Assembly (NCBI GenBank): GCA_011037195.1
Contig: JAAEAF010006580.1
Coordinates: 1-64,000 of the forward strand
Length of the DNA stretch: 64,000 nucleotides
Origin: Triatoma infestans
Lineage: Eukaryota; Arthropoda; Insecta; Hemiptera; Reduviidae
Direction: 5' to 3'
Positions 52,076 to 56,325 of the stretch are shown here, in pieces. Below the pieces are notes generated by a model. The model had not been told where the DNA came from. It searched no databases and saw only the letters and a program-made list of their open reading frames with translations. The position numbers and the translations under genes were made by a program. Each line of letters begins with the position of its first letter. The first letter of the stretch is position 1.

Positions 52076-53717
52076 GCATGACTAAACAAAAGAACAAAAA
52101 AGAAAAAAATCGCACAAAGTGAAACTTGATATTTCGTTTAGAATCATCAAGGGATACTACTGATTTCGAACAAAATCTTTCAACCGAAAGTGCGACGTTA
52201 GTTTTACTTGATTTTCTCGAAATAACGGTGCCAAACTGCTTTCTTTAATCTAGGGACATTAACTATGTATATATGCCCAATAATTTCTTTTGGTACATGT
52301 ATCCGTTAAAATTGATTTAGTAATTTCTGGGATAGGATGACATTAGGTTTCTCTGAGAATGCCAATTCATACACTATGTCTTCACCACCTATATAATATT
52401 AACCAAAGTATGTATGCTGTGAAACTTCAAGTTTAATAAAATGTCTCAATTAGGATTAGAGAAAGGCAGTCAGAGAAGAGAAATCATATGAATAGTTCAT
52501 ACTAGACCTCTTTTTCAATCAAATTAATATTTTTCCAAATACTTCAACCAAAAAGAATGCTATTCTATATACCTCATTAAAAAATGCTTTCTAGGAGAAA
52601 ATTAAAATTTTAAGATATTATAATGAGATGCGTAAGTCCTTCAAATCCTTGATAATGTTGTAAATTGGATGTTTTGAGGTTCGGTCATACAAAAGAACTC
52701 TTTTTAAATTTCTACCGATGTTTCAGCAAATTTATTGCCTTCTTAAAGGTTTTAATACAAATAAAAATAAATAAAAATAGAAACAACATAAAATATGAAC
52801 TTAAAATAAATATTTTCAAAATAATTTTTTTTTTTTTAAATAAATTATATAAATAAACTAAATAAAAAGTATGATGATATATATAGCACATTTAAATTTA
52901 TTTTAAACTATTGTTATAGAACAGATCAATATTAAACTGAATCATAACTATTGAAACTTTGACAATATGTGGCATATAAAATAGTAAAGTACTTACAAAA
53001 ATTTTCAGTTAGAATTATTTACAAGCTGTAGTTTAACCTATGATATACCATCACCAAGTGTTACGGACATTGGATGGGCCAAGGTTTATAAAAGGGCTAG
53101 GGGAGCGGATGGGAAAACCGTGCGTCTTAGCCTGTATATTGTTTAGGAAATTCCAGGAGATTGTTATAACTGAGGGATAGGTTGTTGGTATCTGTTCTAA
53201 AATTAATAGATTATTTATCTTTTTTTAATATGAATCATTTCCAATATATTTCTTTTTTCATTATTATTGTTGATGGAGAGAATTTTAGTGTTTTCCATGC
53301 CAGTGCGTTAGACATGTGTCATCAATAATTTTAGTGTCGTTCTTTGATAATGCGTTAGATTGTGATCCCTCATTTATTGTCAACAACTTTGTCTAAAAAA
53401 AATGAAATGAAATAAAATTTTTTTTTTTTTTTTTTTCTTAGAATGTTTTGGGATTCCTCATTCCCCTCGACTCTAGCCCGGCGGCCATATATTTCTGTTA
53501 GACGTAGGTGCTTTCTAATATTTACATTAGATGATCATAAATAAAGAATAGAGTAAAACTTTTATTTTTTATAGGTATGCATCATCAAGAAGTTGCAAGA
53601 CTAATTGCAGAATCGTTTGCTCAACGAGACAAACCGCACATAGAGTTCCTTGTAGTGGAAGCAAAAAAATCCAATCTAGAGCCAAAACCTACAGCTCTGA
53701 TCTTCCTGGAGGCGTGA
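10259..53717 (+). CDS. dysc: whirlin/dyschronic multi-PDZ scaffold protein, whole gene span (17 exons seen, 5' end missing)
   Basis: Whirlin-family proteins are cytoplasmic scaffolds. In vertebrates whirlin organises stereocilia and photoreceptor Usher complexes; in Drosophila, dyschronic organises synapses and is linked to the Slowpoke channel. Here 17 exons (2,023 coding bases, 673 codons plus TGA) join in one frame with matching splice phases. The visible order is linker (residues 1-70 of the assembled part), PDZ1 (about 75-170), PDZ2 (215-300), second harmonin-N-like domain (about 315-400), polar linker (400-558) and PDZ3 (560-660). Carboxylate-binding loops read GFGI, LGLM and LGIA. Tyr-Thr-Trp-Val-Asp followed by a Gly-Arg-Pro-Val-Ser-Pro-Pro stretch after PDZ1, and GGANTRHPLPRI in PDZ3, are whirlin hallmarks. 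The first harmonin-N-like domain and start codon are not seen and presumably lie upstream. Introns range from about 80 bp to 10 kb and are full of mobile elements, but no exon is damaged. Confidence 0.93.
10575..10960 (+). repeat. dispersed family A, copy 5, degraded
   Basis: Two CTCCAACGATTTTCTTTAAA / TGCAACGATTTTCTTTAGAC modules about 270 bases apart, with CTTCCTCTAAGGTGCCA between them. Poorly conserved ends. Confidence 0.55.
11300..11800 (-). mobile_element. RTE-like LINE reverse transcriptase relic
   Basis: Minus strand carries FADDLVYI (RT motif C, codons at 11787-11798) followed by ILQEEMRKINMGIN and SGWRIVG-like wording, with frameshifts and stops. Old relic in the intron between exons 1 and 2. 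Confidence 0.65.
11801..13164. other. dysc intron, no feature seen
   Basis: AT-rich intron between exons 1 and 2. The block at 10970-11180 before it is GC-richer and unidentified. From 13276 to 14635 the intron is again AT-rich without a supported feature. Confidence 0.5.
13165..13275 (-). mobile_element. family B copy 2, one arm
   Basis: Contains GGTTGCTGGGGGGCCAAGG, AAGTTTATT and CGACGTTCCGGATACCCTTG, matching one arm of the element at 4684-4991. The hairpin next to GAACGTC lies at 13221-13264 (minus strand). The other arm is not visible, unless badly decayed toward 13690. Confidence 0.65.
14636..14831 (+). CDS. dysc: dysc exon 2: Pro-rich linker and start of PDZ1
   Basis: Encodes 65 residues plus one base. 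It begins in phase 0, matching exon 1, and ends ACTG|GTAAGT in phase 1. A run of six prolines and a PAPPP stretch precede the PDZ start, which reads GHGFGICVKGG; the GFGI is the carboxylate-binding loop. The acceptor at 14634-14635 was chosen because it alone keeps the frame with exon 1; a second AG at 14650-14651 would give the wrong phase. The intron that follows is about 10.2 kb and holds the BEL retrotransposon. Confidence 0.9.
14850..15420 (+). repeat. left arm of large inverted repeat: AT-rich minisatellite
   Basis: Degenerate tandem units built on TTTTGAACCAATTTATTACC and CAAATTAAAC. It continues beyond the BEL insertion at 22556-22800 and faces an inverted arm at 23500-24420. No coding signal. 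Confidence 0.6.
15421..15425 (+). repeat. BEL target site duplication, left (CACAT)
   Basis: Five bases directly before the 5' LTR, identical to 22556-22560. Removing the element restores a continuous run ('cattttg cacat tttgaatcg') that fits the surrounding minisatellite. Confidence 0.88.
15426..16042 (+). repeat. BEL 5' LTR
   Basis: A 617-base repeat starting TGTTTGG and ending CA. It matches 21926-22555 with only scattered substitutions and small indels. It holds a short duplication around 15778-15803 (cgcccgctac... / cgcccgctaa) that the 3' LTR lacks. Confidence 0.93.
16043..16727 (+). other. BEL 5' leader
   Basis: Untranslated leader between the LTR and gag. It holds the primer site, its tandem copy and AT-rich sequence. 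I see no ORF of note in it. Confidence 0.6.
16048..16061 (+). other. BEL primer binding site
   Basis: TGGTCCTCCGGGCC starts six bases after the 5' LTR; TGG pairs with the universal CCA end of a tRNA. I do not assign the tRNA. A near-identical second copy lies at 16090-16103, part of a local tandem duplication of about 42 bases. Confidence 0.6.
16728..17970 (+). pseudogene. BEL gag (broken): coiled coil, capsid-like region, zinc knuckles
   Basis: The likely start is the ATG at 16728 (MADKIEKRIRVLEAEQ), after a leader with no better ATG. The N-terminus is a charged coiled coil. The frame shifts near 17070-17090, after which ELPWFSGEINEWPVFYHAF begins the capsid-like region typical of BEL gag. 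A CX2CX4HX4C zinc knuckle (CRICSLNQHQAYHC) lies at about 17662-17703. A second knuckle (CINC) is cut by another frameshift near 17800; the third frame continues CAVCGKRHHSILH. An in-frame TAG at 17968-17970 ends it. The protein would have packaged the element RNA. Broken copies like this can move only with proteins from intact relatives. Confidence 0.88.
17971..19390 (+). pseudogene. BEL pol part 1 (broken): aspartic protease and reverse transcriptase
   Basis: Follows the TAG in the same frame. The protease active site is LLDSGSQSDFI (Asp codon at 18082). The RT connection region ends TTRLRVVFDASAK; the frame then shifts near 18972 and resumes with NDILHTGPKLQPDL. RT motif A reads ITADIRQMYRQI (Asp) and motif C reads FMDD at 19292-19303, so the catalytic aspartates are kept. 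An in-frame TAA lies at 19352-19354, where the family normally reads on. Protease and RT would process the polyprotein and copy the RNA. Confidence 0.9.
19391..20653 (+). pseudogene. BEL pol part 2: RT thumb region and RNase H
   Basis: Continues the same frame after the TAA. RFDPLGLLAPV-like wording (ARIFDPLGLLAPVTFKAK) is a BEL/Pao RT signature. RNase H residues are visible: Asp in IGFADASEKGYG (19817), Glu in IPRLELCAAV, Asp in AFSDSEVVLHWL and Asp in NPADYVSRG. The segment loses frame near 20630, just before the integrase. Among the parts, this is the longest intact stretch (420 codons). Confidence 0.9.
20640..21594 (+). pseudogene. BEL pol part 3: integrase
   Basis: After the frameshift near 20630 an integrase zinc-binding region reads HFVHLLIEHVHKAN (His pair) and CNFC (Cys pair). 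The DDE core follows: Asp in GVDYAGPF, Asp in YSDCGTNF, Glu in GGIWEANIKSVK. The catalytic residues are all present. The frame ends with DFWSAGM and TAG at 21592-21594 because of another frameshift near 21585. Confidence 0.9.
21576..21830 (+). pseudogene. BEL pol part 4: C-terminal segment after integrase
   Basis: In the third frame, RWHVEYLHSLQARQKW is followed by KKGTIVLIRNEHSRPMTWPL and a TAG at 21828. This small beta-rich C-terminal segment is typical of BEL/Pao pol. It overlaps the end of part 3 only because of the frameshift. Confidence 0.85.
21915..21925 (+). other. BEL polypurine tract
   Basis: GGGGGGGAGAA-type purine run ending exactly at the 3' LTR. In LTR retrotransposons this primes plus-strand DNA synthesis. 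Confidence 0.75.
21926..22555 (+). repeat. BEL 3' LTR
   Basis: A 630-base copy of the 5' LTR. It differs mainly by an expanded AT palindrome at about 22464-22502 (TCTCTGTAATACAATA ... TATTGTATTACAGAGA) where the 5' LTR has only the right half. Confidence 0.93.
22556..22560 (+). repeat. BEL target site duplication, right (CACAT)
   Basis: Five bases directly after the 3' LTR, the partner of 15421-15425. A 5-base duplication is usual for BEL/Pao. Confidence 0.88.
22556..22800 (+). repeat. left arm of large inverted repeat, continued after BEL
   Basis: Units such as ATTTTGAACCGATTTTATTG and TTTGAACCAGTCTATAACCT continue the series interrupted at 15420. Confidence 0.6.
22800..23490 (+). repeat. 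dispersed family A, copy 6, two modules
   Basis: Well preserved: CCGGAAATACACGTTTTGAG, TTTTTAGAAATTGGTCTTTG followed by a GT run (22897-22912), AACCGGAAGTACCTCTTTAC, GGGATGGGGTTATGG, then a second module starting near GACCAGAAGTGCG (23294). It sits in the spacer of the large inverted repeat. Confidence 0.78.
23500..24420 (-). repeat. right arm of large inverted repeat
   Basis: The same minisatellite in reverse: GTTCAAAATGAGGTTATATA, TTGGTTCAAAAAAGGGTTAA, AGTAATAAATTTGTTCAAAC. Its far end (GGTTTAATTTGATAGAAA) mirrors the start of the left arm (CGTCAAATTAAACTTTC). Confidence 0.6.
25072..25196 (+). CDS. dysc: dysc exon 3: core of PDZ1
   Basis: Two bases complete a Gly codon with exon 2, then 41 residues follow. 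They read VYISRVEEGSVAERAGL and continue into RPGDTILQVNG, the strand-B/helix-A part of a PDZ domain. Starting at the earlier AG (25051-25052) would bring in an in-frame TGA, so the acceptor at 25070-25071 is preferred. The donor is AAA|GTAGGT, phase 0. The joined residues RDTG-VYIS fit the short loop seen in whirlin PDZ1. Confidence 0.92.
25197..26522. other. dysc intron between exons 3 and 4, no feature seen
   Basis: AT-rich except 25600-25870, where GC rises (ACCGTGAATCGACCGAGTAC); no protein match recognised. The intron at 26709-27963 is AT-rich with a small ATAATAGAT repeat near 27330-27380. Confidence 0.45.
26523..26708 (+). CDS. dysc: dysc exon 4: end of PDZ1 and inter-PDZ linker
   Basis: Encodes 62 residues in phase 0 on both sides. 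It opens with VLKSCRELSITVRS, the last PDZ1 strand. A Pro-rich segment follows, then YTWVDRKGRPVSPPP, a motif characteristic of whirlin proteins just after PDZ1. The acceptor is a clear TTGCAG and the donor is AAG|GTTCGT. Confidence 0.93.
27964..28089 (+). CDS. dysc: dysc exon 5: first half of PDZ2
   Basis: Encodes 42 residues in phase 0. It contains SLGLMIRGG (carboxylate-binding loop LGLM), then the ligand-groove strand IFVTGVDKDS and AERAGL. The acceptor is TTATAG and the donor CTG|GTAATA. PDZ2 is split between this exon and the next at the conserved Gly-Asp turn; the intervening intron is only 87 bp. Confidence 0.93.
28177..28349 (+). CDS. dysc: dysc exon 6: second half of PDZ2
   Basis: Encodes 57 residues plus two bases (phase 2). 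It begins IGDQILEVNGQSFLEVTHDE, the second half of a PDZ domain with helix B, then the final strand MVIKVCDVGK. The tail (CSTLDMHWPDTPH) leads toward the second harmonin-N-like domain. The donor is CATAG|GTAAGT. The following intron of about 4.1 kb holds the antisense R1/LOA-like LINE. Confidence 0.93.
28437..28595 (+). repeat. dispersed family A, copy 7, truncated
   Basis: Starts with CTCAAAAACGAAAATTGCAG and reaches CATCAACCGGACGTGCGAC, then stops where the R1/LOA-like LINE begins. Confidence 0.6.
28600..28788 (-). pseudogene. R1/LOA-like LINE RNase H, cut off at its 3' end
   Basis: MWYTDGSKMEEGVGTGMYG carries the first catalytic Asp of RNase H and FQAELVAILTCA the Glu. The domain stops after RRALLADKE, before the next catalytic Asp; beyond that the sequence is family A repeat. 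Loss of the 3' side is unusual, since LINEs normally lose the 5' side. Confidence 0.8.
29220..30451 (-). pseudogene. R1/LOA-like LINE reverse transcriptase
   Basis: FKPYKAPGMDGIYP begins the RT, then FRPISLSSFLLKTMERMIDR, motif A VVTFLDIEGAFNNV (Asp) and motif C. Motif C reads GSADDLAIV where YADD or FADD is normal, a change at the catalytic loop. After it comes PLKTQVVPF and AKYLGVMFDRRLTWNSHI. It lies on at least three frames. Confidence 0.87.
30620..31512 (-). pseudogene. R1/LOA-like LINE endonuclease
   Basis: QANLHHQAKAASAVLSRRF and LLQEPW (catalytic Glu) open an apurinic-type endonuclease. It continues with LVLGCDANVHNTVWG (Asp/Asn) and LDLTLAS. The SDHRHIRF motif (Asp/His pair) lies in another frame around 30870-30905. 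The enzyme would nick target DNA to prime reverse transcription. Frameshifts around 31260, 30940 and 30870 break it. Confidence 0.85.
31431..31943 (-). pseudogene. R1/LOA-like LINE ORF1 remnant
   Basis: Two short frames upstream of the endonuclease. The first begins MAQGYCVVNGASG and is rich in Lys, Ser, Glu and Pro; the second is rich in Arg, Pro and Gly. ORF1 proteins of such elements bind RNA. No CCHC knuckles are visible, so the assignment rests on position only. Confidence 0.45.
32475..32640 (+). CDS. dysc: dysc exon 7: second harmonin-N-like domain
   Basis: One base completes an Arg codon, then 55 residues follow. It contains ARVVLNKNEFNTLTYYLDEY, the helical core of the second harmonin-N-like domain of whirlin, followed by MTIEAFVAVLLELLNTSDK. 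Such domains are compact helical bundles that bind partner peptides. The acceptor is ACTTAG and the donor AAG|GTAATT. Confidence 0.94.
32731..32826 (+). CDS. dysc: dysc exon 8: end of second harmonin-N-like domain
   Basis: Encodes 32 residues in phase 0, including LFTELRELVAMEDRARFDEL followed by VYRREPYP, matching the last helix and exit of the harmonin-N-like fold. The preceding intron is only 90 bp. The acceptor is TTACAG and the donor AGA|GTAAGT. Confidence 0.94.
32827..34303. other. dysc intron between exons 8 and 9, no feature seen
   Basis: AT-rich. A short GC-richer patch at 32985-33065 is unidentified. The next intron (34373-35134) is AT-rich with no feature. Confidence 0.45.
34032..34070 (+). 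repeat. 13-base tandem repeat, three copies
   Basis: AGAAGTTATGATC repeated three times without change in the intron between exons 8 and 9. Confidence 0.95.
34304..34372 (+). CDS. dysc: dysc exon 9: short linker exon
   Basis: A 69-base exon of 23 codons in phase 0. Its sequence (RGGPCCDNSHDIIMSSLHHM) has no domain; it is part of the variable region between the second harmonin-N-like domain and PDZ3. It is called from a TTATTAG acceptor, a perfect GTGAGT donor and the open frame. It could be a cassette exon because skipping it keeps the frame. Confidence 0.75.
35135..35241 (+). CDS. dysc: dysc exon 10: polar linker exon
   Basis: Encodes 35 residues plus two bases. It includes RTPSEDSGLGLGPLDSTNSR, a Ser/Gly-rich polar segment; a SEDSG motif also occurs in the linker before PDZ3 of vertebrate whirlin. 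The acceptor is TTCAG and the donor ATTAG|GTAATT. The phase (0 in, 2 out) matches exon 11. Confidence 0.8.
36564..36908. mobile_element. PIF/Harbinger-like MITE
   Basis: A 345-base non-coding element with 41-base terminal inverted repeats (36564-36604 and 36868-36908) differing at two positions. The ends read AGGCTCTGACA and TGTCAAAGCCT. TAA stands on both sides (36561-36563 and 36909-36911), the 3-base target duplication expected of PIF/Harbinger. GC- and CpG-rich compared with the intron around it. No transposase frame. Confidence 0.82.
37638..37880 (+). mobile_element. tRNA-derived SINE, copy 1
   Basis: The 5' part has a tRNA-like head with an RNA polymerase III A box (TAGCTCAGTGGT at 37645-37656) and B box (GTTCGAATCC at 37689-37698). 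It is followed by a non-tRNA body of about 150 bases and a short TAA-repeat tail, the usual SINE layout. It lies in the 7.3 kb dysc intron in the sense direction. Confidence 0.8.
37881..39566. other. dysc intron, mostly featureless
   Basis: AT-rich part of the 7.3 kb intron between exons 10 and 11. Near 39211-39250 lies a hairpin followed by GAAACGTCG. The rest of this intron outside listed elements (35242-36560, 36912-37637, 39681-40539, 41216-42591) shows nothing I can support. Confidence 0.45.
39567..39680 (-). mobile_element. family B copy 3, one arm
   Basis: Starts ATTGGCTGGGGCCAAAG and contains AAGTTTATTCGACGTTTTGG followed by ACACCTTTGGTGTCC. On the minus strand the hairpin GGACACC-AAA-GGTGTCC (7 perfect pairs) sits between CTGAGGA and AAAACGTC (39621-39661). 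Confidence 0.7.
40540..41215 (+). repeat. dispersed family A, copy 8
   Basis: Carries TCAAATTTTCGAAATTCAGT, GT repeat at 40683-40693, CGGAAAATAGCAGAAAGCTG, TTTTCTCGAAAACTGCTCGA, TTCACACCAGATTTTTT in family order. A short AAAT repeat at 41134-41152 is inserted. Confidence 0.72.
42592..42655 (+). CDS. dysc: dysc exon 11: short linker exon
   Basis: One base completes an Arg codon, then 21 residues follow (NNERVSPSFKTSTQHINNKA plus Gln). It is a polar, low-complexity linker. The acceptor is TTGGCAG and the donor CAG|GTAAAA. It lies after a 7.3 kb intron that holds a MITE, a SINE and copies of families A and B. It is supported mainly by phase agreement on both sides. Confidence 0.78.
43110..43490 (+). 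repeat. dispersed family A, copy 9
   Basis: Contains CACCGGAAATACATGTTTTA, TACCGGAAGTGCCACTTTAC, TTTTCGTGATTTTCTTGAAA. Lacks the GT run. Confidence 0.7.
43929..43965 (+). repeat. GT microsatellite
   Basis: About 18 GT units in the intron between dysc exons 11 and 12. Confidence 0.95.
44095..44250 (-). repeat. dispersed family A, copy 10, fragment
   Basis: AAATGTTTCCAATAAAAGTG, CCATGTTTAAAGAAAATCTC on the plus strand match the minus-oriented module. Confidence 0.5.
44280..44995. other. GC-rich block of unknown nature, probably mobile-element sequence
   Basis: About 700 bases with much higher GC than the intron around it, between family A copy 10 and a SINE-like repeat. Stops in all frames and no recognised protein. 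It could be a LINE untranslated region. Confidence 0.4.
45005..45245 (-). mobile_element. SINE-like repeat related to the tRNA-derived SINE, reverse orientation
   Basis: On the minus strand, GAATTCGAGTCC resembles a B box; it is followed by TTTCTCTCCCTAGGA and AGCTCACTGTCCGGTGA, shared with the start of the SINE body at 37638. After about 60 bases the two diverge, so this may be a different subfamily with a different 3' part. Confidence 0.5.
45285..45690 (-). repeat. dispersed family A, copy 11
   Basis: Contains TTTTGAGAAAGTCGCAAAAA, GATGGATTTTGACCAAAAAC, a CATA repeat at 45514-45535 in the place of the usual GT run, and CGAAAATTTGACACGATCTC near the end. Confidence 0.68.
46362..46409 (+). 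CDS. dysc: dysc exon 12: 16-codon linker microexon
   Basis: A 48-base exon, phase 0 both sides, encoding EVGGSQGHNNNYDANM. The acceptor TTATTTCAG and the donor ATG|GTGAGT are both strong. Its length is a multiple of three, so it could be skipped without loss of frame. Confidence 0.77.
46855..47150. other. moderately GC-rich block, unknown repeat fragment
   Basis: Sequence unlike the AT-rich intron on both sides (for example TCCTCCAGTCCTCTTCAGC). No coding signal; likely a fragment of a mobile element. Confidence 0.3.
47151..48536. other. dysc intron between exons 12 and 13, no feature seen
   Basis: AT-rich with A runs; no feature. The same holds for 45691-46361, 46410-46854, 48621-49159, 51266-51934 and 52441-53059. 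Confidence 0.45.
48537..48620 (+). CDS. dysc: dysc exon 13: possible cassette exon rich in Trp and Gly
   Basis: An 84-base exon of 28 codons, phase 0 on both sides. The residues include CGYLGGLKSQLGGWTQKVKS followed by WYWGNPLV, unlike the polar linker around it; they look like an amphipathic, aromatic peptide. The acceptor is TTTCAG and the donor is a perfect GTA|GTAAGT. Reading through the donor meets a stop three codons later. Skipping it would leave the frame intact, so it is a candidate for regulated splicing. No family match is known to me. Confidence 0.68.
49160..49258 (+). CDS. dysc: dysc exon 14: linker before PDZ3
   Basis: Encodes 33 residues in phase 0 (DFGRSGDDPLNSQESREDSS, then a Ser/Thr/Gln-rich tail). 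The acceptor at 49158-49159 (GCTTAG) was chosen because the nearby AG at 49170-49171 would create an in-frame TGA from phase 0. The donor is CAG|GTTGGT. The next intron is only 84 bp. Confidence 0.83.
49343..49465 (+). CDS. dysc: dysc exon 15: start of PDZ3
   Basis: Encodes 41 residues in phase 0. It contains LLGIAIEGGANTRHPLPRII, nearly identical to the PDZ3 start of vertebrate whirlin as I know it; LGIA is the carboxylate-binding loop. The acceptor is CCTTAG and the donor AAC|GTATGC. Confidence 0.95.
49543..49621 (+). CDS. dysc: dysc exon 16: middle of PDZ3
   Basis: Encodes 26 residues plus one base. It reads AYDAGGLQVGQLILEVDGHK, the Gly-Leu turn and second half of the PDZ groove. The acceptor is AAATTAG and the donor GAAG|GTAAAT (phase 1). 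It lies 77 bp after exon 15. Confidence 0.94.
49780..50335 (-). mobile_element. R1/LOA-like LINE C-terminal relic
   Basis: On the minus strand, weak frames spell LRMLMGVSLRG and ICRF/SADS-like and LDIYRLLEEEISFLEPSHIL pieces, the C-terminal region of R1/LOA-type ORF2 (after RNase H). Many stops. It may be the same family as 28600-32270, which lacks exactly this part. Confidence 0.55.
50400..50625 (+). mobile_element. tRNA-derived SINE, copy 2 (older)
   Basis: Shares the body of the SINE at 37638 (GCTGCCCTTAG, CTAGGAGCCT, GTAGCTAGAGAAC, CAGGTCGCAGTGCA) with many substitutions. The A and B boxes are degraded. It ends in an A-rich tail. It directly follows an antisense LINE relic. Confidence 0.75.
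50975..51265 (+). mobile_element. LINE C-terminal relic, sense strand
   Basis: Plus strand spells AHRLNWLGHMQES, then DVSRLGKRFRNNRHIM, again the C-terminal LINE motif (LxWxGHxxR). It is the only LINE relic in the dysc introns lying in the sense direction. Confidence 0.5.
51935..52440 (+). repeat. dispersed family A, copy 12
   Basis: Contains TTTCTCTTAAC near the edge, GACAAATTTTTGAAATTGGG, a long GT/GA run (52024-52076), GTGAAACTTGATATTTCGTT and TTTCAACCGAAAGTGCGACG. Confidence 0.68.
52024..52076 (+). repeat. compound GT/GA microsatellite
   Basis: GT run with a short interruption changing into about 11 GA units, inside family A copy 12. Confidence 0.95.
53060..53520 (+). other. LTR-like or promoter-like fragment
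   Basis: Begins TGTTACGGACATTGG and has a TATA-type box (GTTTATAAAAGGGC at 53086-53099), followed by two degenerate repeats around ATTTTAGTGT...GCGTTAGA (53281 and 53327). It could be part of a solo LTR, but I find no clear CA end or target duplication. Confidence 0.3.
53575..53717 (+). CDS. dysc: dysc last exon: end of PDZ3 and C-terminus
   Basis: Two bases complete a Gly codon, then 46 residues and TGA follow. HHQEVARLIAESFAQRDKPH is helix B of PDZ3, IEFLVVEAK the last strand, and the protein ends in TALIFLEA. The acceptor is TTTTATAG. It is separated from exon 16 by a 3.95 kb intron holding LINE, SINE and family A copies. Confidence 0.95.
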
Positions 53718-53937
53718 AGTATACCTGCCCTTGTTGTTAAAAATTCTGTGGCCTTTTTTTTGTTGTTTTGTTTAATAATGTACTGGTGAAACAAAAGAGT
53801 TAAGGGAGTAAATTGAAAAAAAAAAAATTGTTAATATGTATGAGGGTGTGAAATGTTTATATTTTTATGATTTACAATGTAAATTATTATAGTACGTGTT
53901 AGAGAACAGTTAACTAGTTATGGGATGATTTAAGAAA

Positions 53938-53943
53938 AATAAA
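53938..53943 (+). promoter_or_regulatory. AATAAA poly(A) signal, proximal
   Basis: Canonical hexamer 221 bases after the dysc stop codon. A T-rich stretch follows at about 53960-53980, as expected of a downstream element. Confidence 0.6.
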
Positions 53944-54048
53944 GTTTAAACAAAAGATCAAGGTTTTTTTTTTTGTTTGTCTATGAAACTATATGTCAGA
54001 GAAGACCGTCGTTTTTAAGTATCCTTTGTGAATAATTTACAGTTTAAT

Positions 54049-54054
54049 AATAAA
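54049..54054 (+). promoter_or_regulatory. AATAAA poly(A) signal, distal
   Basis: Second canonical hexamer, followed by a genomic A run, which weakens it as a cleavage context. Either signal could end the dysc transcript. Confidence 0.4.
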
Positions 54055-54065
54055 TGAAAAAAAAA

Positions 54066-56029
54066 AAAAGAGTTAATAGACTTCAATAATTTTACATAAC
54101 CAAAAAGAAAAAAAATCATTGTTGTCTCTATTTTTTAAAAAAATAAAAAACATACTTTCTACTTTTTGCTCACAGTCTAAAAATGGTGTTTCCATTGCTT
54201 AGTTTACGACCAAGAACCATAACTATTTGTACAGTAATTATTTATCTTTAAAAAATAAAAATATCGAAAATAATAAAAGAAATTATTTTTTAAAAATTTG
54301 TAATGTAGTAATGAGATATTTCCTATATTGATATACTTTGGATATACTGAATCCGATTATTATTATTATTATTATTATTTAAATTTAAAGAATAAAAAGA
54401 TTTTCCGAGAAAAATGGGCAAAACATTATTTTTAATGTTTATTTTCTTCTTATTTTGTAAAACATTTTATTATTTCATAAAAGAACATAAAAAAAAAAAA
54501 TTAATTCTTACAAGGTTAAGTATATCTGGACTATACAGTTTCAATTTGCCATATCTTCAAAGTATGTGTGAATATATATATATATATATATATAAAAATA
54601 TAAAAATGACTGTCGATTTAATTTTTTTTTTTTACATTGTTTCAAAAATACCTTTTATAAAAACATACTGTCATATTTAATAAAAAATAAAAATAAAAAA
54701 TGAACCCATCAGCATATCATTGCCTTATTGCCTCTGTAAAATTCTTAATATGTCCAGTCAGTCTGAGCTTGAGGAAAAAAAAAATGGCCAAAATATTTTA
54801 GTTATTAAAAAACTAATAATAATAATAATAATAATAATTTGATTCAGGGACTAAAGTACAACTTACTTAACGACACTGAATAATGACAGTTTTTCATGTA
54901 CATTTAGCCAAGACCACTGGATATATTTTGCATATCTTTAAGGCCTTTTTATACAATTCATGGAAAACGCTTTTCACTTGGTACCATTATTTAAAAATAA
55001 TAATATTAATTTATTTATTATTATTATTATTATTATTAGCAAATATGCTATATGGTTCAGATGTGTACCGGGTGATTATTCCCATGCATTGATGAAGAAT
55101 ATATTTTTCAATACAAATTATTCACATTAAAATAAATAAATAAAATTAAATGAAAAAAAAAAATAATAAAAAAAATAATTGTAACACAACTTTTCATAAA
55201 CAATTCCTGTACACCATTATCAGTATAAAAATTAATAATAATTTCATATACCTCATTGTCACCTTCTCTAACCGATCTTCCCCCTTAACAATATTTTGGA
55301 ACATCCTCCGATAAAGGTGTTACCATTATGCATTAAAAATAAAATAATAAATAAATAAATAAAAATTCACAAAGCTCGCTACATTAGGATTGCTTCACTA
55401 TTTAAGTTTTGGTGGGGCAAAAGAATTGTTTTCAAAAAAAATAAAAAAAAAAACCAATTTTGTGCCAAACATTTAAAATACATGTTGAATTATAAATATA
55501 TGATATAAATAATATATATAATATATATTTTTAAAGATGGAATAGGTGAAAAAAAAGTAATAAAAAAATAAAATTAAAATGGTTTTGTTATACTTATAAA
55601 TTTTGCATAGCCAAAGCAATGTACGCATTGAGCTTGTGGAAAACATTGTTGAAAAATACACGCTTTATATGTAAAGTTAATAAAAAAAATTTAATTAAAA
55701 ATTTCCATTTGTTTCCTTTTATACGCACTACATTTCCATTAGTGTATAGATAACAATTAGATTCAGAGGACTGAGAGAAGATTACTTCGCTTTTAAAGAA
55801 GCTATAAAGATATTTTAATCTATGCTAACTAAATAATATTTAGGAAAAACCTTTAAACAAGTGTCTCGTTAATTCTTTAAAAATTACTGAATAAAAAAAA
55901 AAAAGTTACATTCAGATAACTTTTTTCTTTTTCAACATTCAACAATCTTTTTTTTTTACAGTTTTTCTTATTTTTCTCAGATTTTTTTTTTCTTGGAATT
56001 GAAAAAAAACCTATAAGCAAGCCTAACAT
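54066..56029. other. intergenic low-complexity AT-rich DNA
   Basis: Downstream of dysc. Long A and T runs and ATT/AAT microsatellites (about 54357-54380, 54815-54838, 55009-55038). No gene seen. The spacers 57115-57449, 59111-60189 and 60366-60939 are likewise without a supported feature; 59860-60110 is slightly GC-richer and unidentified. Confidence 0.5.
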
Positions 56030-56325
56030 TACTCACCTAGAGCCTGAAAATTTATTTTTATCGGCAAAATGTTTCAAGTAAAGGTGACAGTAAGTTATCG
56101 CCCTGTAAGTTTTCCAGTAAACACAAAAGTTTAGAAAATCGTACGAATCAAGTTCAAGAAAAAGTGCTAAAGTTTAAAAAAAAAAAAATATTTTAGTCAC
56201 GAGGTCTTTCGTCTGTTGCATTCTGAGCTATTCCTTTGAGTAGGATCCGCTGGCAATATCCAAACGAAAAATCAGGTTTTAAATTTCAGCGTTTTTTGCT
56301 TTCTTTTACGAGAGGAATCCTTGTG
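56030..56325 (-). repeat. dispersed family A, copy 13, fragment
   Basis: GGCAAAATGTTTCAAGTAAA and ATCCAAACGAAAAATCAGGT in family order on the minus strand. Confidence 0.5.

Larger units (their letters stand above)
53718..54065 (+). other. dysc 3' untranslated region (inferred)
   Basis: AT-rich sequence after the stop with two canonical poly(A) signals, AATAAA at 53938-53943 and at 54049-54054. Which one is used cannot be told from sequence; either gives a short 3' UTR of roughly 250-350 bases. Confidence 0.6.
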
